From Bacteroidia bacterium (GTDB lineage: Bacteria > Bacteroidota > Bacteroidia > Bacteroidales > VadinHA17), in NCBI GenBank assembly GCA_026391555.1, contig JAPLEB010000101.1:1-54979 (forward strand): a stretch of DNA of 54,979 nt. The letters are read 5' to 3'. Every line of letters starts with the position of its first letter. Position 1 is the first letter of the stretch. The position numbers were made by a program, and so were the translations under genes. Of this stretch, positions 16,796 to 24,872 are shown one piece after another. The notes below the pieces were generated by a model. It ran no database searches. It was not told the DNA's origin and saw only the letters and a list, made by a program, of their open reading frames with translations.

Positions 16796-18697
16796 TTAGG
16801 AAATACCAGCTAACTCTTTTATTGAATTTACCTGCCTACAGGTATTTTTTTTTACTGTTTGATGCATCAGAGCCTCGGCGACAATCTCAGAAATATCTGC
16901 CACTCTTGTTTCTGTTGCTGAAGAAAACGTCTTCTTGCAAAGAGGACATGCTGTTGCAAGAATGTCGGGATTTCCTTTTGTGAGTTCTGCAGCAGCATCA
17001 CGTGCTATTTTGTTTTTTTTCTGATAGCTAATTTTCATATTACCAAGACTGCCCCCGCAACAGAGCGAATTTTCATCTTCAAATTTACTTTTCTCAAGTC
17101 GCGATACATGTTTAAGCACTTCTCTTGGTTCATTATAAACCCCGGAACCTCTTCCCAGATCGCATGGAGAATGGTAGACAACATTCTTACGTAAGAAATT
17201 CAACTTTACAGAACCTTCATCTATCAGGTTTTTAATGAATTGCGTGTGATGAAGCACTTCAATATCAAGATAATAGCTCTCCTTGAAAACCTTATAGCAT
17301 ATCGGACATGATGTTACCAGGGTATGTGCGCCTGATTTCCAGATCATCTGCGAATTGTAATTTACCAGCTCCCTTGCTTCCTTATCCTGTCCGGCAAGCA
17401 TAAGCGGGCGACCACAACAGACACCTCCCTGTTCATCGATAAAACTGTAATTTACACCGGAGGCATCAAGGATTTTTATCATGGAATTTTTAATGGTTGG
17501 GGAAAGGTGAGTCATACAACCAGCGAAGAATAAAACATCAGCTTTTTTTTGATTGGTTTCAGGAAGAAAGTTATACGCAGCAGAACCATTCGATTTCTCT
17601 ACAGTAACACTCTGTTGGCTACGGAAATAACCTTTGTAAATGTTCCTGAAATAATTTTCAGCTTCACCTCCCCTTATCTGGATCATCCTGATGGGCGAAA
17701 GTTCTATTCCCACCGGGCAATTCTGATCGCACCTGCCACACATCAGGCAGTTATGTGCAATATCTGATACATCATCATTATTACGAATAGCTTTCATCAG
17801 ATAAGCTGATTGAATATTGGTAATCCCGGCTGAAAAATTCAGCTGACATGCATTTATACATATTCCGCATGAAGAGCATGAGTAAGCCTGAACCTCTGAA
17901 TATGTACCTGCCTTATCGCCTGTTTTTATCCCTGAATTTCGCATAAAAATCAGGAATAATTCGGTCGGAATATGCATATACCTAGTAATGGGAAGGAGAA
18001 TGAAAAATGTACCCAACGAAAGGGAATAAAGCAACCAGAACGGGTAAGCCATCTGTTGGGCAGGAAGAAATGATGCAAGCCACGAGCCCAGCGATCCTGT
18101 CAGAAAACTGCCGGTGCCATAAGCGCCGCAGGTAAAACTTTCTGCAAGCAGGCGACTGGGAAAAATGAGCCATAATGAAGTCAGTGCAATTCTGTCAACA
18201 GCTTTAAGCCTGGTTGTTTTCTTCATCCCAACAACTCTTGAGAAAAACCTCTTGGAAACAGCCAGAAACAAACCTGAAAGGATAAATGCAAGGTTAAGAT
18301 CCATTAAAAACCCGTAGGCTGCTTCAATCCCCATCCGACCATGATCGGGATTGAAAAACCTGAAAAATATTGCTTTATATGGAGCATTAAGGTGCTTCGC
18401 TCCAAAGATATCAGCTTCAATAGTACCAAACAATATAAGTAAAAACCACCCAAAGGCAAGACTCATGTGCATATAGCCGAGCCTCAGGTTTGTTTTAAGA
18501 ATTTTCCTGTGTATCAGACTTTCAAGAAAAATCTCTTTCAGACTCTGTACGAAAGCATTCCCGAAGAAACCGCGCTGCAGTCTGAGCTTATCAGGACGCG
18601 ACAGATCACGGAACCAAATGACACTCCTTACTACAACATAAATTAGTATGAAGTACAAACCAATATTGAAAGGTATTACAAACGGATCAAATTGCAT
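16796..18697 (-). CDS. Membrane-bound HdrD-like iron-sulfur reductase (quinone-linked)
   Basis: A 633-residue protein from the ATG at 18697. Residues 1 to about 255 hold several TM helices of the HdrE/NarI-like type. Two ferredoxin motifs follow (CSSCGICINAC and CLMCGRCDQNC, about 272-345). Then come two CCG domains: AGCMTH...GGVCCGRP...SCPICY, and HSPCD...LCCGGS...ACPLC, which in HdrB/HdrD bind non-cubane 4Fe-4S clusters. The architecture resembles ETF:menaquinone oxidoreductase-type and HdrDE fusions, so electron exchange with the quinone pool is inferred. It is the last gene of the Hdr-like operon and overlaps the small ferredoxin gene by 11 bp, indicating coupling. A longer frame to 18772 is open but lies inside the previous gene. 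Confidence 0.85.
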   Translation of the reverse strand: MQFDPFVIPFNIGLYFILIYVVVRSVIWFRDLSRPDKLRLQRGFFGNAFVQSLKEIFLESLIHRKILKTNLRLGYMHMSLAFGWFLLILFGTIEADIFGAKHLNAPYKAIFFRFFNPDHGRMGIEAAYGFLMDLNLAFILSGLFLAVSKRFFSRVVGMKKTTRLKAVDRIALTSLWLIFPSRLLAESFTCGAYGTGSFLTGSLGSWLASFLPAQQMAYPFWLLYSLSLGTFFILLPITRYMHIPTELFLIFMRNSGIKTGDKAGTYSEVQAYSCSSCGICINACQLNFSAGITNIQSAYLMKAIRNNDDVSDIAHNCLMCGRCDQNCPVGIELSPIRMIQIRGGEAENYFRNIYKGYFRSQQSVTVEKSNGSAAYNFLPETNQKKADVLFFAGCMTHLSPTIKNSMIKILDASGVNYSFIDEQGGVCCGRPLMLAGQDKEARELVNYNSQMIWKSGAHTLVTSCPICYKVFKESYYLDIEVLHHTQFIKNLIDEGSVKLNFLRKNVVYHSPCDLGRGSGVYNEPREVLKHVSRLEKSKFEDENSLCCGGSLGNMKISYQKKNKIARDAAAELTKGNPDILATACPLCKKTFSSATETRVADISEIVAEALMHQTVKKNTCRQVNSIKELAGIS

Positions 18698-19046
18698 AAT
18701 CGTTTGATTTTTGGAATGCCTGTCTTGCCAGTACCACAATATTTCTTGTATTGACTCCCCGAGGACAAACAAGTGTACATTTTCCGCAGAGCATGCACTT
18801 TTTTAAATTCTGCCAAATCTGATCATTTTCACCGCGTTTAATGAGTACAAAAAGTTCTCTCAGACTGAATTTTGTTAAATTACCGGTAGTACATGTTGCA
18901 GAACAACCACCACATTCAATACATAATCTGAAACTGGGTTCATTTTCATAGATATATTCTGCTATCTTCCTGTCGTTGGCTTCATAGTTTATCTGTCGCC
19001 CTTTTGATATTGAATATCCGAATTTATCCATATTATTTCCTATCAT
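18687..19046 (-). CDS. HdrC-like dicluster ferredoxin subunit
   Basis: A 119-residue protein with two 4Fe-4S motifs: CIECGGCSATC (Cys42/45/48/52) and CMLCGKCTLVCPRG (Cys84/87/90/94), spaced as in HdrC. It should pass electrons between the flavin subunit (HdrA-like) and the membrane-bound CCG protein. Its 5' end overlaps the HdrA-like gene by 14 bp if the first ATG is used; the ATG at 19031 gives 114 residues and no overlap. Its 3' end overlaps the next gene by 11 bp. In HdrABC and in sHdr loci this component lies between A and B-type subunits, as here. Confidence 0.85.
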   Translation of the reverse strand: MIGNNMDKFGYSISKGRQINYEANDRKIAEYIYENEPSFRLCIECGGCSATCTTGNLTKFSLRELFVLIKRGENDQIWQNLKKCMLCGKCTLVCPRGVNTRNIVVLARQAFQKSNDYAI

Positions 19047-20061
19047 TTTTCAGATAATCCATTACTTCCAAGACGGCTGCACGGGCATGTGATATTGTTT
19101 CAGAAATATTCATTGGAGATGTACATGTACCTGCATAAAACACTCCATCAATATTACTCAGGTTACTCCCGTAATGGTTATCCCTGCTCTGAAAAAACCG
19201 ATTTTCCCCGGTTTTAAGGCCAAGGAGTTTTCCTGTTTTTTTGCTTCCTTCAGATATCTCCATACCAGCCATTAAAACGAGCAAGTCAATTTCCATTTTT
19301 AGTGGCCGACCGGCAAGCGTATCTTCCACCTTGACAATCAGTTTGTGGTTGAATGACTCCCCAACCTCTGACACCTTTCCCCTGATAAAATTTATTCCAT
19401 ATTTTTCCTGCGCTTCCATATAGAGTTCTTCATAAAGAGCGCCTCCCATCCTCATATCCATATAAAAACAAAACACTTTAGATTCAGGAATATTCTCCCT
19501 GATCTCAATAGCCTGTTTTACTGCTGTTACACAACACAATTTGGAGCAGTAAGGGTTACCAACCTTTTCATCGCGCGATCCAACACAATGTACCATTCCA
19601 ATGGTATTAGGAACATTCCCGTTAATTAAAGAAATATCTCCTTCACGGAACATTTTTTCAAGATCAACAGAGGTAATTACATTATCATAAATACCATAAC
19701 CATACTCTTCTTTTCTTTCACTTCTAAAAAGATCAAAACCCGTTGCAACAACTATTGCATCAGCGCATATCTCTTTTGCACGGTTGGTTTTTATTATGAA
19801 TTCCTTTTTGCTTTTTTCTAAATTGTCAATTCTGGTTCCATTCAGAAACGTGATATTATCATTATCAATCTGGTCCTTGAGGTATTTAATAACTTCATCA
19901 CCATTCCTCCGGTCGGGAAAAAGGTGATACCAATTGTTCAGATGCCCGCCAGCCTCTTCCTCCTTCTCGAGCAAGGTAACCAGATATCCTGCTTTGGCAA
20001 GTTGCCCTGCTGCTTCCATACCAGCTATGCCAGCACCAATAACAATAACGTTTCCGTTCAT
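19033..20061 (-). CDS. HdrA-like FAD/iron-sulfur subunit, short form
   Basis: A 342-residue flavoprotein with a dinucleotide fold (VIVIGAGIAGMEAAG, GAGIAG 9-14), VVATGFD (104-110) and the HdrA iron-sulfur segment HCVGSRDEKVGNPYCSKLCC (Cys159, 172, 176, 177). It lacks the extra N- and C-terminal ferredoxin and thioredoxin-reductase-like parts of methanogen HdrA. This short form of about 340 residues is the size known for sHdrA of sulfur oxidisers and for QmoA-type proteins. It should be the central flavin carrier of the complex. It sits 2 bp after the HdrB-like gene. Confidence 0.88.
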   Translation of the reverse strand: MNGNVIVIGAGIAGMEAAGQLAKAGYLVTLLEKEEEAGGHLNNWYHLFPDRRNGDEVIKYLKDQIDNDNITFLNGTRIDNLEKSKKEFIIKTNRAKEICADAIVVATGFDLFRSERKEEYGYGIYDNVITSVDLEKMFREGDISLINGNVPNTIGMVHCVGSRDEKVGNPYCSKLCCVTAVKQAIEIRENIPESKVFCFYMDMRMGGALYEELYMEAQEKYGINFIRGKVSEVGESFNHKLIVKVEDTLAGRPLKMEIDLLVLMAGMEISEGSKKTGKLLGLKTGENRFFQSRDNHYGSNLSNIDGVFYAGTCTSPMNISETISHARAAVLEVMDYLKNDRK

Positions 20062-20063
20062 TA

Positions 20064-21125
20064 TCAGGCATTTATAAGATTTTCAGGAATAGGCATTTGC
20101 CTTCCATCTTTGGTTTTATATTTATCGGCACTATCAAATTCAATTCCCATTTTTTTGAGCAGAGGTTCAGATTGAACCATGTGATATTGCAATCCAAGGT
20201 CCCATGGATTGTAACCAAGAACAAGTCCTGCCAGTTCTTCATAAGTCAGAACTGGAATGGATTCACCATTTTCACCGAAAGAAGTACCTTCCATCTCCTT
20301 TATTGTGAATTGCCATTTGTCCATAAACATTGTACATCCCGGGCAATTGGTCAGCACCATATCCGGCTTATAAGGCTTCATGGATGTAAATTTCTTTGCA
20401 GTATTGGAAACAGAGTAACCCCTGTTTGCCTGAACAAGGTATTGTCTGAAACCAAAACCACAGCAGTGTCTTCTCTCAGGGTAATCGATAACCTTCCCTC
20501 CCCAGGCCTGTACCATGCCACTAAGAACATTTGGAAATTCAGCTCCACCCACACCTGATTTAGGAAACATTTTTGCATAATGACAACCGATATGCTCTAC
20601 GATATTAAGTGGTTCTCCGGTTTTTTTATTTATTAGAAGATTTTTTGCTTTGAGAGCTATTTCGTTTCTGAATTTAAAAATGATGTCGCTTGAATGAGCC
20701 ACGTTTTCCGGAATATCAAATTCCCTGCCAGTTGCTTTGAAGAGATATTCACGTGTTTTTTCAAGTTCTTCCGGAAAATGTTTCCATGTTTCAAGTATCT
20801 CTGTGTAAAGTCCGAATGATGTTACGCATGATATAGCAATATTCTTATATCCCGACTCTTTCATCAGGGCAAAATGCCTCGCTATCACTGTCATTATTGT
20901 TGAGAGCGGAACGATATCGCTATGATAACCTATCCCCGTGCAGGTAGTGTGAGCAGGATTCTCATAAACATCTTTCCCGAGAATATTTCTCATCAGGTTA
21001 AGAAAAAACTGTTCTGAACCAGGGAAGAAGCTCTGACGGATACACGACCTTACATAAAAATAATGATCATTTGCTATCTCTTTCTGATATTCTGACCAGA
21101 TTCTTTTTTTCCCCTCAGCATTCAT
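20064..21125 (-). CDS. HdrB-like CCG-domain subunit (sHdrB1-like)
   Basis: A 353-residue cysteine-rich protein. The C-terminal CCG domain is complete: GCHYAKMF (Cys181), RHCCGFGF (Cys221/222) and NCPGC (Cys261/264). The N-terminal domain is altered: it has SCIRQSFFPGSEQFF (Cys28), HTTCTGIGYH (Cys62, where CCG would be) and ISCVTSFG (Cys100). This asymmetric pattern and length resemble my recollection of the B1 subunit of sulfur-oxidation Hdr complexes more than methanogen HdrB. It is the likely site of disulfide or bound-sulfur chemistry. It lies 16 bp after the HdrC-like gene and 2 bp before the HdrA-like gene. Confidence 0.85.
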   Translation of the reverse strand: MNAEGKKRIWSEYQKEIANDHYFYVRSCIRQSFFPGSEQFFLNLMRNILGKDVYENPAHTTCTGIGYHSDIVPLSTIMTVIARHFALMKESGYKNIAISCVTSFGLYTEILETWKHFPEELEKTREYLFKATGREFDIPENVAHSSDIIFKFRNEIALKAKNLLINKKTGEPLNIVEHIGCHYAKMFPKSGVGGAEFPNVLSGMVQAWGGKVIDYPERRHCCGFGFRQYLVQANRGYSVSNTAKKFTSMKPYKPDMVLTNCPGCTMFMDKWQFTIKEMEGTSFGENGESIPVLTYEELAGLVLGYNPWDLGLQYHMVQSEPLLKKMGIEFDSADKYKTKDGRQMPIPENLINA

Positions 21126-21141
21126 CTTTGTTTAAATAAAT

Positions 21142-21855
21142 TTAATGTGTATTATGGGTGCCATTATTTGCAGTGTACGCTTCTACAAAATAATCATTAT
21201 CAGTACCTTCACTACTGAACTGAAGACCCATTTCGGAGGCTTTTTTTCTGGAATATTTTTCAATTAAATCGAAAAACTCAGTTCCACCGGTCACATCAAA
21301 TATTTTCTTAAGCTCATCGAGGGCTTCCCGTGGAATCTTCCTTAAAGGTCCGGTTCCAATTCCGTTGATCTGACCTCCCAGCCGTTCAAATACATCATCT
21401 GCATTCTCAAGAATATATTCCCAGATTGGCCCCTGTTCAGGGTGCATTTGAGGATTAACTGCGTAAGTTGCAGCACAATAACCATACTTGAATATATTTT
21501 CGCCAACGGTTCGTTTTATAGCTAGCTGCTGACGTCCCTTTTCTGATTCAGTAAAATAGCCAAGTTTCTGGGAAAGAGTCCTGAGTGCCATTATAATAAA
21601 TCCCGGCGTATTGCCACGAGGACATCGTGTTTTGCACGACATACATTCTCCACAATACCAGATGGTTTCAGATTTCAGGAGCCCGATTATTTCATCCTCA
21701 TCTCTGGATTGAACAGCATCCGTGATTTTTCTGGGGTCATAATCATAAAATTCGGCAGCCGGACAAATAGCAGTACATACACCGCAGTTCATACAGGCTT
21801 TCAACCCCTCTTCAAACCGGATATCCGTCAATAATAAATCGTAAAGCTTTCCCAT
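21142..21855 (-). CDS. HdrC-like iron-sulfur protein (sHdrC1-like), first gene of the Hdr operon
   Basis: A 237-residue protein with two 4Fe-4S motifs, CMNCGVCTAICP (Cys21/24/27/31) and CGECMSCKTRCPRG (Cys68/71/74/78), followed by an unusual C-terminal domain of about 150 residues (KYGYCAATYAVNPQMHPEQGP and a helical region) that is absent from the 119-residue paralogue later in the operon. I start at 21855 (MGKLYDLLL), because the longer ATG at 21912 would translate through a palindromic operator and a promoter-like box. It opens the order C1-B1-A-C2-(membrane)B2. Confidence 0.82.
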   Translation of the reverse strand: MGKLYDLLLTDIRFEEGLKACMNCGVCTAICPAAEFYDYDPRKITDAVQSRDEDEIIGLLKSETIWYCGECMSCKTRCPRGNTPGFIIMALRTLSQKLGYFTESEKGRQQLAIKRTVGENIFKYGYCAATYAVNPQMHPEQGPIWEYILENADDVFERLGGQINGIGTGPLRKIPREALDELKKIFDVTGGTEFFDLIEKYSRKKASEMGLQFSSEGTDNDYFVEAYTANNGTHNTH

Positions 21856-21875
21856 CAACCTGTCAGTAGTGAGAT

Positions 21876-21900
21876 GTGTTAAAATATTAACACAAAAGTA
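21876..21900 (-). promoter_or_regulatory. Crp/Fnr-like palindrome and -7 box before the Hdr-like operon
   Basis: GTGTTAAAATATTAACAC (21876-21893) is a perfect palindrome with 7-bp arms and a 4-bp spacer. TACTTTTG (minus strand, 21900-21893) is an exact TAnnTTTG box that touches it. The palindrome would cover the transcription start, a position that suits repression. Its core TGTTAA-N4-TTAACA also occurs upstream of the molybdopterin reductase operon at 37330. Confidence 0.6.
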
Positions 21901-21973
21901 ATTCGAATGCAAAAAGGGAAAAAGAAGTTTAAAGCCTATTTACATGGGGTATTTATACGTATAGGGGCGACAT

Positions 21974-22028
21974 GTGGCAGGTGACAGGTGGCAGGTGACA
22001 GGTGACAGGTGCCTGGCGCCGGGCTACA
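21974..22028. repeat. GGCAGGTGACA-type degenerate tandem repeat
   Basis: About five imperfect copies of a short GGCAGGT/GACAGGT unit follow one another, ending in GGCGCCGGGCTACAGG. The GC-rich tract sits between the ABC ATPase stop and the Hdr operon promoter. The word GGCTACAGG recurs at 30907, after the TonB receptor gene. Confidence 0.6.
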
Positions 22029-22031
22029 GGA

Positions 22032-22685
22032 TTACGATGATAATATTTTGCCCATTTCAAGGGTAATATTCCGGTTTGCGTATTTCGCAACCAGGGGATC
22101 GTGAGAGACCAGAACAACGGTACCTCCATTCTTATGGTAGTCTTCAACAAGCACCATTAGGATACTGCTGTTGACGGGATCAAGATTTCCGGTTGGTTCA
22201 TCAGCCAGTAAGATAGCGGGGGTTGAAATTATTGCACGGATAAAAGCAGTTCTTTGTTTTTCTCCAACACTTAGCTCGGAAGGATACTTATTTTTCAATC
22301 CGGCGAGAGAACATCTCTCAAGGTAATTATTAATAGAATCAAGCTGGTGCTTCTCGTAACAGGCAAGTCTGATATTATCAAGAACTGTCAGATATGGCAT
22401 AAGATGGAATTGCTGAAACATGAATCCAATATGATTCTTTCTATATTCATCTGTCACTTTACTTTTCTGCTTGTAAATATCTTTTCCATTAAATAAAACC
22501 TCACCTGAATCAGGATGTATCAAGCCTCCTATTGCATTCAGCAAAGTTGACTTTCCTGCTCCGCTCGCACCTGTAACAGCCATAAAATCACCTTTTTTAA
22601 TTCTGAGGCTAACATTATCGAGTGCAGTAAATGCCTCAGAGCCCTTTTGATACCTTTTAGTAATGTTTTTGATCTCAAGCATCAC
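22032..22685 (-). CDS. ABC transporter ATPase, MacB/LolD type
   Basis: A 217-residue ATPase with Walker A GASGAGKST (39-47), Q-loop FMFQQFHLMPY, Walker B ILLADEPTGNLD and switch His in VLVSHD. The signature motif reads LSVGEKQR instead of the common LSGGQQQR. The subfamily (LolD/MacB/FtsE) drives mechanical extrusion or lipoprotein release rather than classic import. Its partner permease lies 13 bp upstream in the operon that begins with the large propeller protein. Confidence 0.9.
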   Translation of the reverse strand: MMLEIKNITKRYQKGSEAFTALDNVSLRIKKGDFMAVTGASGAGKSTLLNAIGGLIHPDSGEVLFNGKDIYKQKSKVTDEYRKNHIGFMFQQFHLMPYLTVLDNIRLACYEKHQLDSINNYLERCSLAGLKNKYPSELSVGEKQRTAFIRAIISTPAILLADEPTGNLDPVNSSILMVLVEDYHKNGGTVVLVSHDPLVAKYANRNITLEMGKILSS

Positions 22686-22698
22686 TTTTGACTTTTAC

Positions 22699-23865
22699 TT
22701 ATTCCTGGCTAAGGGTTTTTGCAGCATCAATTCTGGTTGCAAGCAAGCCAGGTATCCAGCTGCTGACCATCCATAAAAGCGGAAAAATAACAATTGTATA
22801 ATAAAAGATCAACCACACAGGTTGTATACCCAATGCGGTGAACCTGAAAATTTCCCTTCCAAAATATTCTGCAAGCCAGCTGCCCAGGAAGAAACCAATA
22901 ATACCTCCGGCAAATCCAAGGATTAATGCTTTAAGCAGAATCATGAACAGGATAATATAAGAACTGCTGCCCATCGCTTTTAAAAGACCAATTTCACGCT
23001 TTCGTTCATTAACATTCTGAAAGAATAATAGTCCGGTAATAATCAAACATGAGATTATTACAAAAGGTATAATAAAAGCACCGTACTTGTTCATCATTAC
23101 ACGCTGATTTTCTCGCGCATCAGCAATACTGCTTATTTCGGTTATTTCAAGGTCAGAAAAAATGGCCTGAACCTGTTTTCTTGCATTCTTAATCCTGCCA
23201 TCCTTGCAAACACAGCCTAATGCTTCTATTTTATTTATCTTCCCCTGCATGCCAAGGACATGCTGAAGGTCTTCCAGGTAAAATGACACTCCCTGATCCA
23301 TTATTCCCCTTCCCTCCTCCAACCTTTTGTCGACCTCAAAACTATATTGTTTACCATCTGCCCCTTCAATTACAAATAGTGCTTCAGGTTTGATATTTTT
23401 AGCTACTAGTGCGCCTACCCTGACTGTCCCTTTTTTAACATCAAATCCCATGATTTCCTGTTCAGGGAGATATTTTTGCTGAGCTTCATCTTTGTATCCG
23501 AATAAAACGATCTGATGGGTTGATCCGTTTGAGTCTTTCCAATCGGGATATTTTATCTGCAGAATACCCGTAAGATGTCTAACCGCATCAAATGTTTTTG
23601 ATTCTGCAAGGACATCCACATATTTATCAGGAAAGGTTCCGGTATTATTTATTGAATAGAAATCGATGAGATTTGTGCCTTTCGGAAAAATGTAAAGGTT
23701 AAGACCCTGCTCGCGCATAATCTTTCGGGTCTCATTTTCACTGGCTTTGCTTAAGGTGTAGATGGCAACAGAAACAGAACTTGCCACGACAACTGTGAAA
23801 AGAATTATCAAGGAACTTATCTTCCTGTACAGGAGTTCTTTTATGACTAATTTCAACGGATTCAT
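22699..23865 (-). CDS. ABC transporter permease, MacB/FtsX type
   Basis: A 388-residue membrane protein with one N-terminal TM helix (about 17-37), a periplasmic MacB-like domain of about 220 residues, and three C-terminal TM helices beginning near IPFVIISCLIITGLLFF. The segment NERKREIGLLKAMGSSSY between the TMs is the typical FtsX coupling loop. Only one permease gene is present, so a homodimer is likely. The operon context suggests it acts on, or is energised for, the envelope proteins encoded just upstream. Confidence 0.88.
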   Translation of the reverse strand: MNPLKLVIKELLYRKISSLIILFTVVVASSVSVAIYTLSKASENETRKIMREQGLNLYIFPKGTNLIDFYSINNTGTFPDKYVDVLAESKTFDAVRHLTGILQIKYPDWKDSNGSTHQIVLFGYKDEAQQKYLPEQEIMGFDVKKGTVRVGALVAKNIKPEALFVIEGADGKQYSFEVDKRLEEGRGIMDQGVSFYLEDLQHVLGMQGKINKIEALGCVCKDGRIKNARKQVQAIFSDLEITEISSIADARENQRVMMNKYGAFIIPFVIISCLIITGLLFFQNVNERKREIGLLKAMGSSSYIILFMILLKALILGFAGGIIGFFLGSWLAEYFGREIFRFTALGIQPVWLIFYYTIVIFPLLWMVSSWIPGLLATRIDAAKTLSQE

Positions 23866-23870
23866 TATCC

Positions 23871-24086
23871 CTAATCCTTATGCTTTTTAAGAAAATAAAC
23901 AGTTAAAACGGCAACCGCCAATAAGATAAAAATGGTTGTTACGATAAAAGAAATTTTCAAAGAATTATCCTCCCTCATCATAATTTTCTGCGGTTGAATG
24001 GTACTCAGTCCATTCTTTTGATCAATCAGCCATTTCGGCAAAGGCCTGTTATTCAGAGTGTCGTATGAAAGTGTGTCGTTCTGCAT
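23871..24086 (-). CDS. Small single-pass membrane protein
   Basis: A 71-residue protein with a polar N-terminal half (LNNRPLPKWLIDQKNGLSTIQPQ) and a C-terminal TM helix (about 47-66) ending in LKKHKD, so the tail should be cytosolic and the N-terminal part periplasmic. It has no recognised family. It abuts the preceding gene with no gap and the permease gene 5 bp later, so it is probably an accessory part of this ABC system. Confidence 0.65.
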   Translation of the reverse strand: MQNDTLSYDTLNNRPLPKWLIDQKNGLSTIQPQKIMMREDNSLKISFIVTTIFILLAVAVLTVYFLKKHKD

Positions 24087-24872
24087 TTACTTGCCAAGGG
24101 AAGGATTTTCATCAATAATTTTATTCAGAAGAGCAGGCTGTGGGTTATCCCATTTATCAGCAAAAAGAATATCTGTTCCTGGGAGGTTGTCTTTTATAAG
24201 GCAGCTGCACTCAGCAGTAAGATAGTCGATCATCAGAATAATATTTTCTTCTGAAATACCTCTTCCCAGAAGAGGTTCAAGAGCCTTGAATCTGCCAAAA
24301 ATACCAAAGAGCATCGGCTCCTGAATTCTTTTTAGGTCATCTTCCACATTAAGCAATAAAGAGGCGAAATGGACCTCCTCTTTGCTATTTCTGCTTAACT
24401 CAAACACTGTTATGATCTTCCTGAATGGAGAAGCCACTAGCGCCTTTTGCAATGTCTGCAGACCTTTCTCATCCTTTTCTATGTTATCAGTCTTAAGATA
24501 AACCATCACACAAAGTTTGCCTGCCATCAATTCTGCTGCTATTTTCTTACGTAACGGAGAGGTGGTTAAATTCCTGAATTCATCAGGCCTATTATACCTG
24601 GAGAAAAGCCGGTCCTCATAATATAATCCAAAATATGGTTCCTTGATATCCTGTCTGGGAACAGTTTTAAATTGAATATTAGCCGTTTTTATTCTATCAG
24701 CGACATTCAGATTTTGCTTTTTTAAAGTTTCGTTAAGGGGCCCATTATGAAAACAGATCAGGGTATATTGATTAGGTAAGGAATTGAGCAATACCCATTC
24801 AGACACTCTTGTTGTACAGGCAAGGCTTATTAGTCCAGCCAGAATGATTATTTTAAAATATGCCGGCTTCAT
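24087..24872 (-). CDS. Envelope protein of unknown function in the propeller-ABC operon
   Basis: A 261-residue protein with an N-terminal hydrophobic signal ending in LISLACTTR; Cys19 could be lipidated although the lipobox is imperfect. The body alternates strands and helices (YTLICFHNGPL, then LCVMVYLKTDN, then KIITVFELS) and has two close cysteines in TAECSCLIKD (about 225). I do not recognise the family. Its ATG overlaps the stop of the large propeller gene by 4 bp, so the two are translationally coupled and probably work together. Confidence 0.65.
   Translation of the reverse strand: MKPAYFKIIILAGLISLACTTRVSEWVLLNSLPNQYTLICFHNGPLNETLKKQNLNVADRIKTANIQFKTVPRQDIKEPYFGLYYEDRLFSRYNRPDEFRNLTTSPLRKKIAAELMAGKLCVMVYLKTDNIEKDEKGLQTLQKALVASPFRKIITVFELSRNSKEEVHFASLLLNVEDDLKRIQEPMLFGIFGRFKALEPLLGRGISEENIILMIDYLTAECSCLIKDNLPGTDILFADKWDNPQPALLNKIIDENPSLGK

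Noticed and set aside
20097-20558. A 153-codon open frame opposite the HdrB-like gene
   Set aside because: Composition and position are those of a shadow frame; the HdrB-like gene on the other strand has all its cysteine motifs.
21974-22028. Repeat tract considered as a CRISPR array
   Set aside because: Units are 6-8 bp, contiguous and imperfect, with no spacers and no cas genes.
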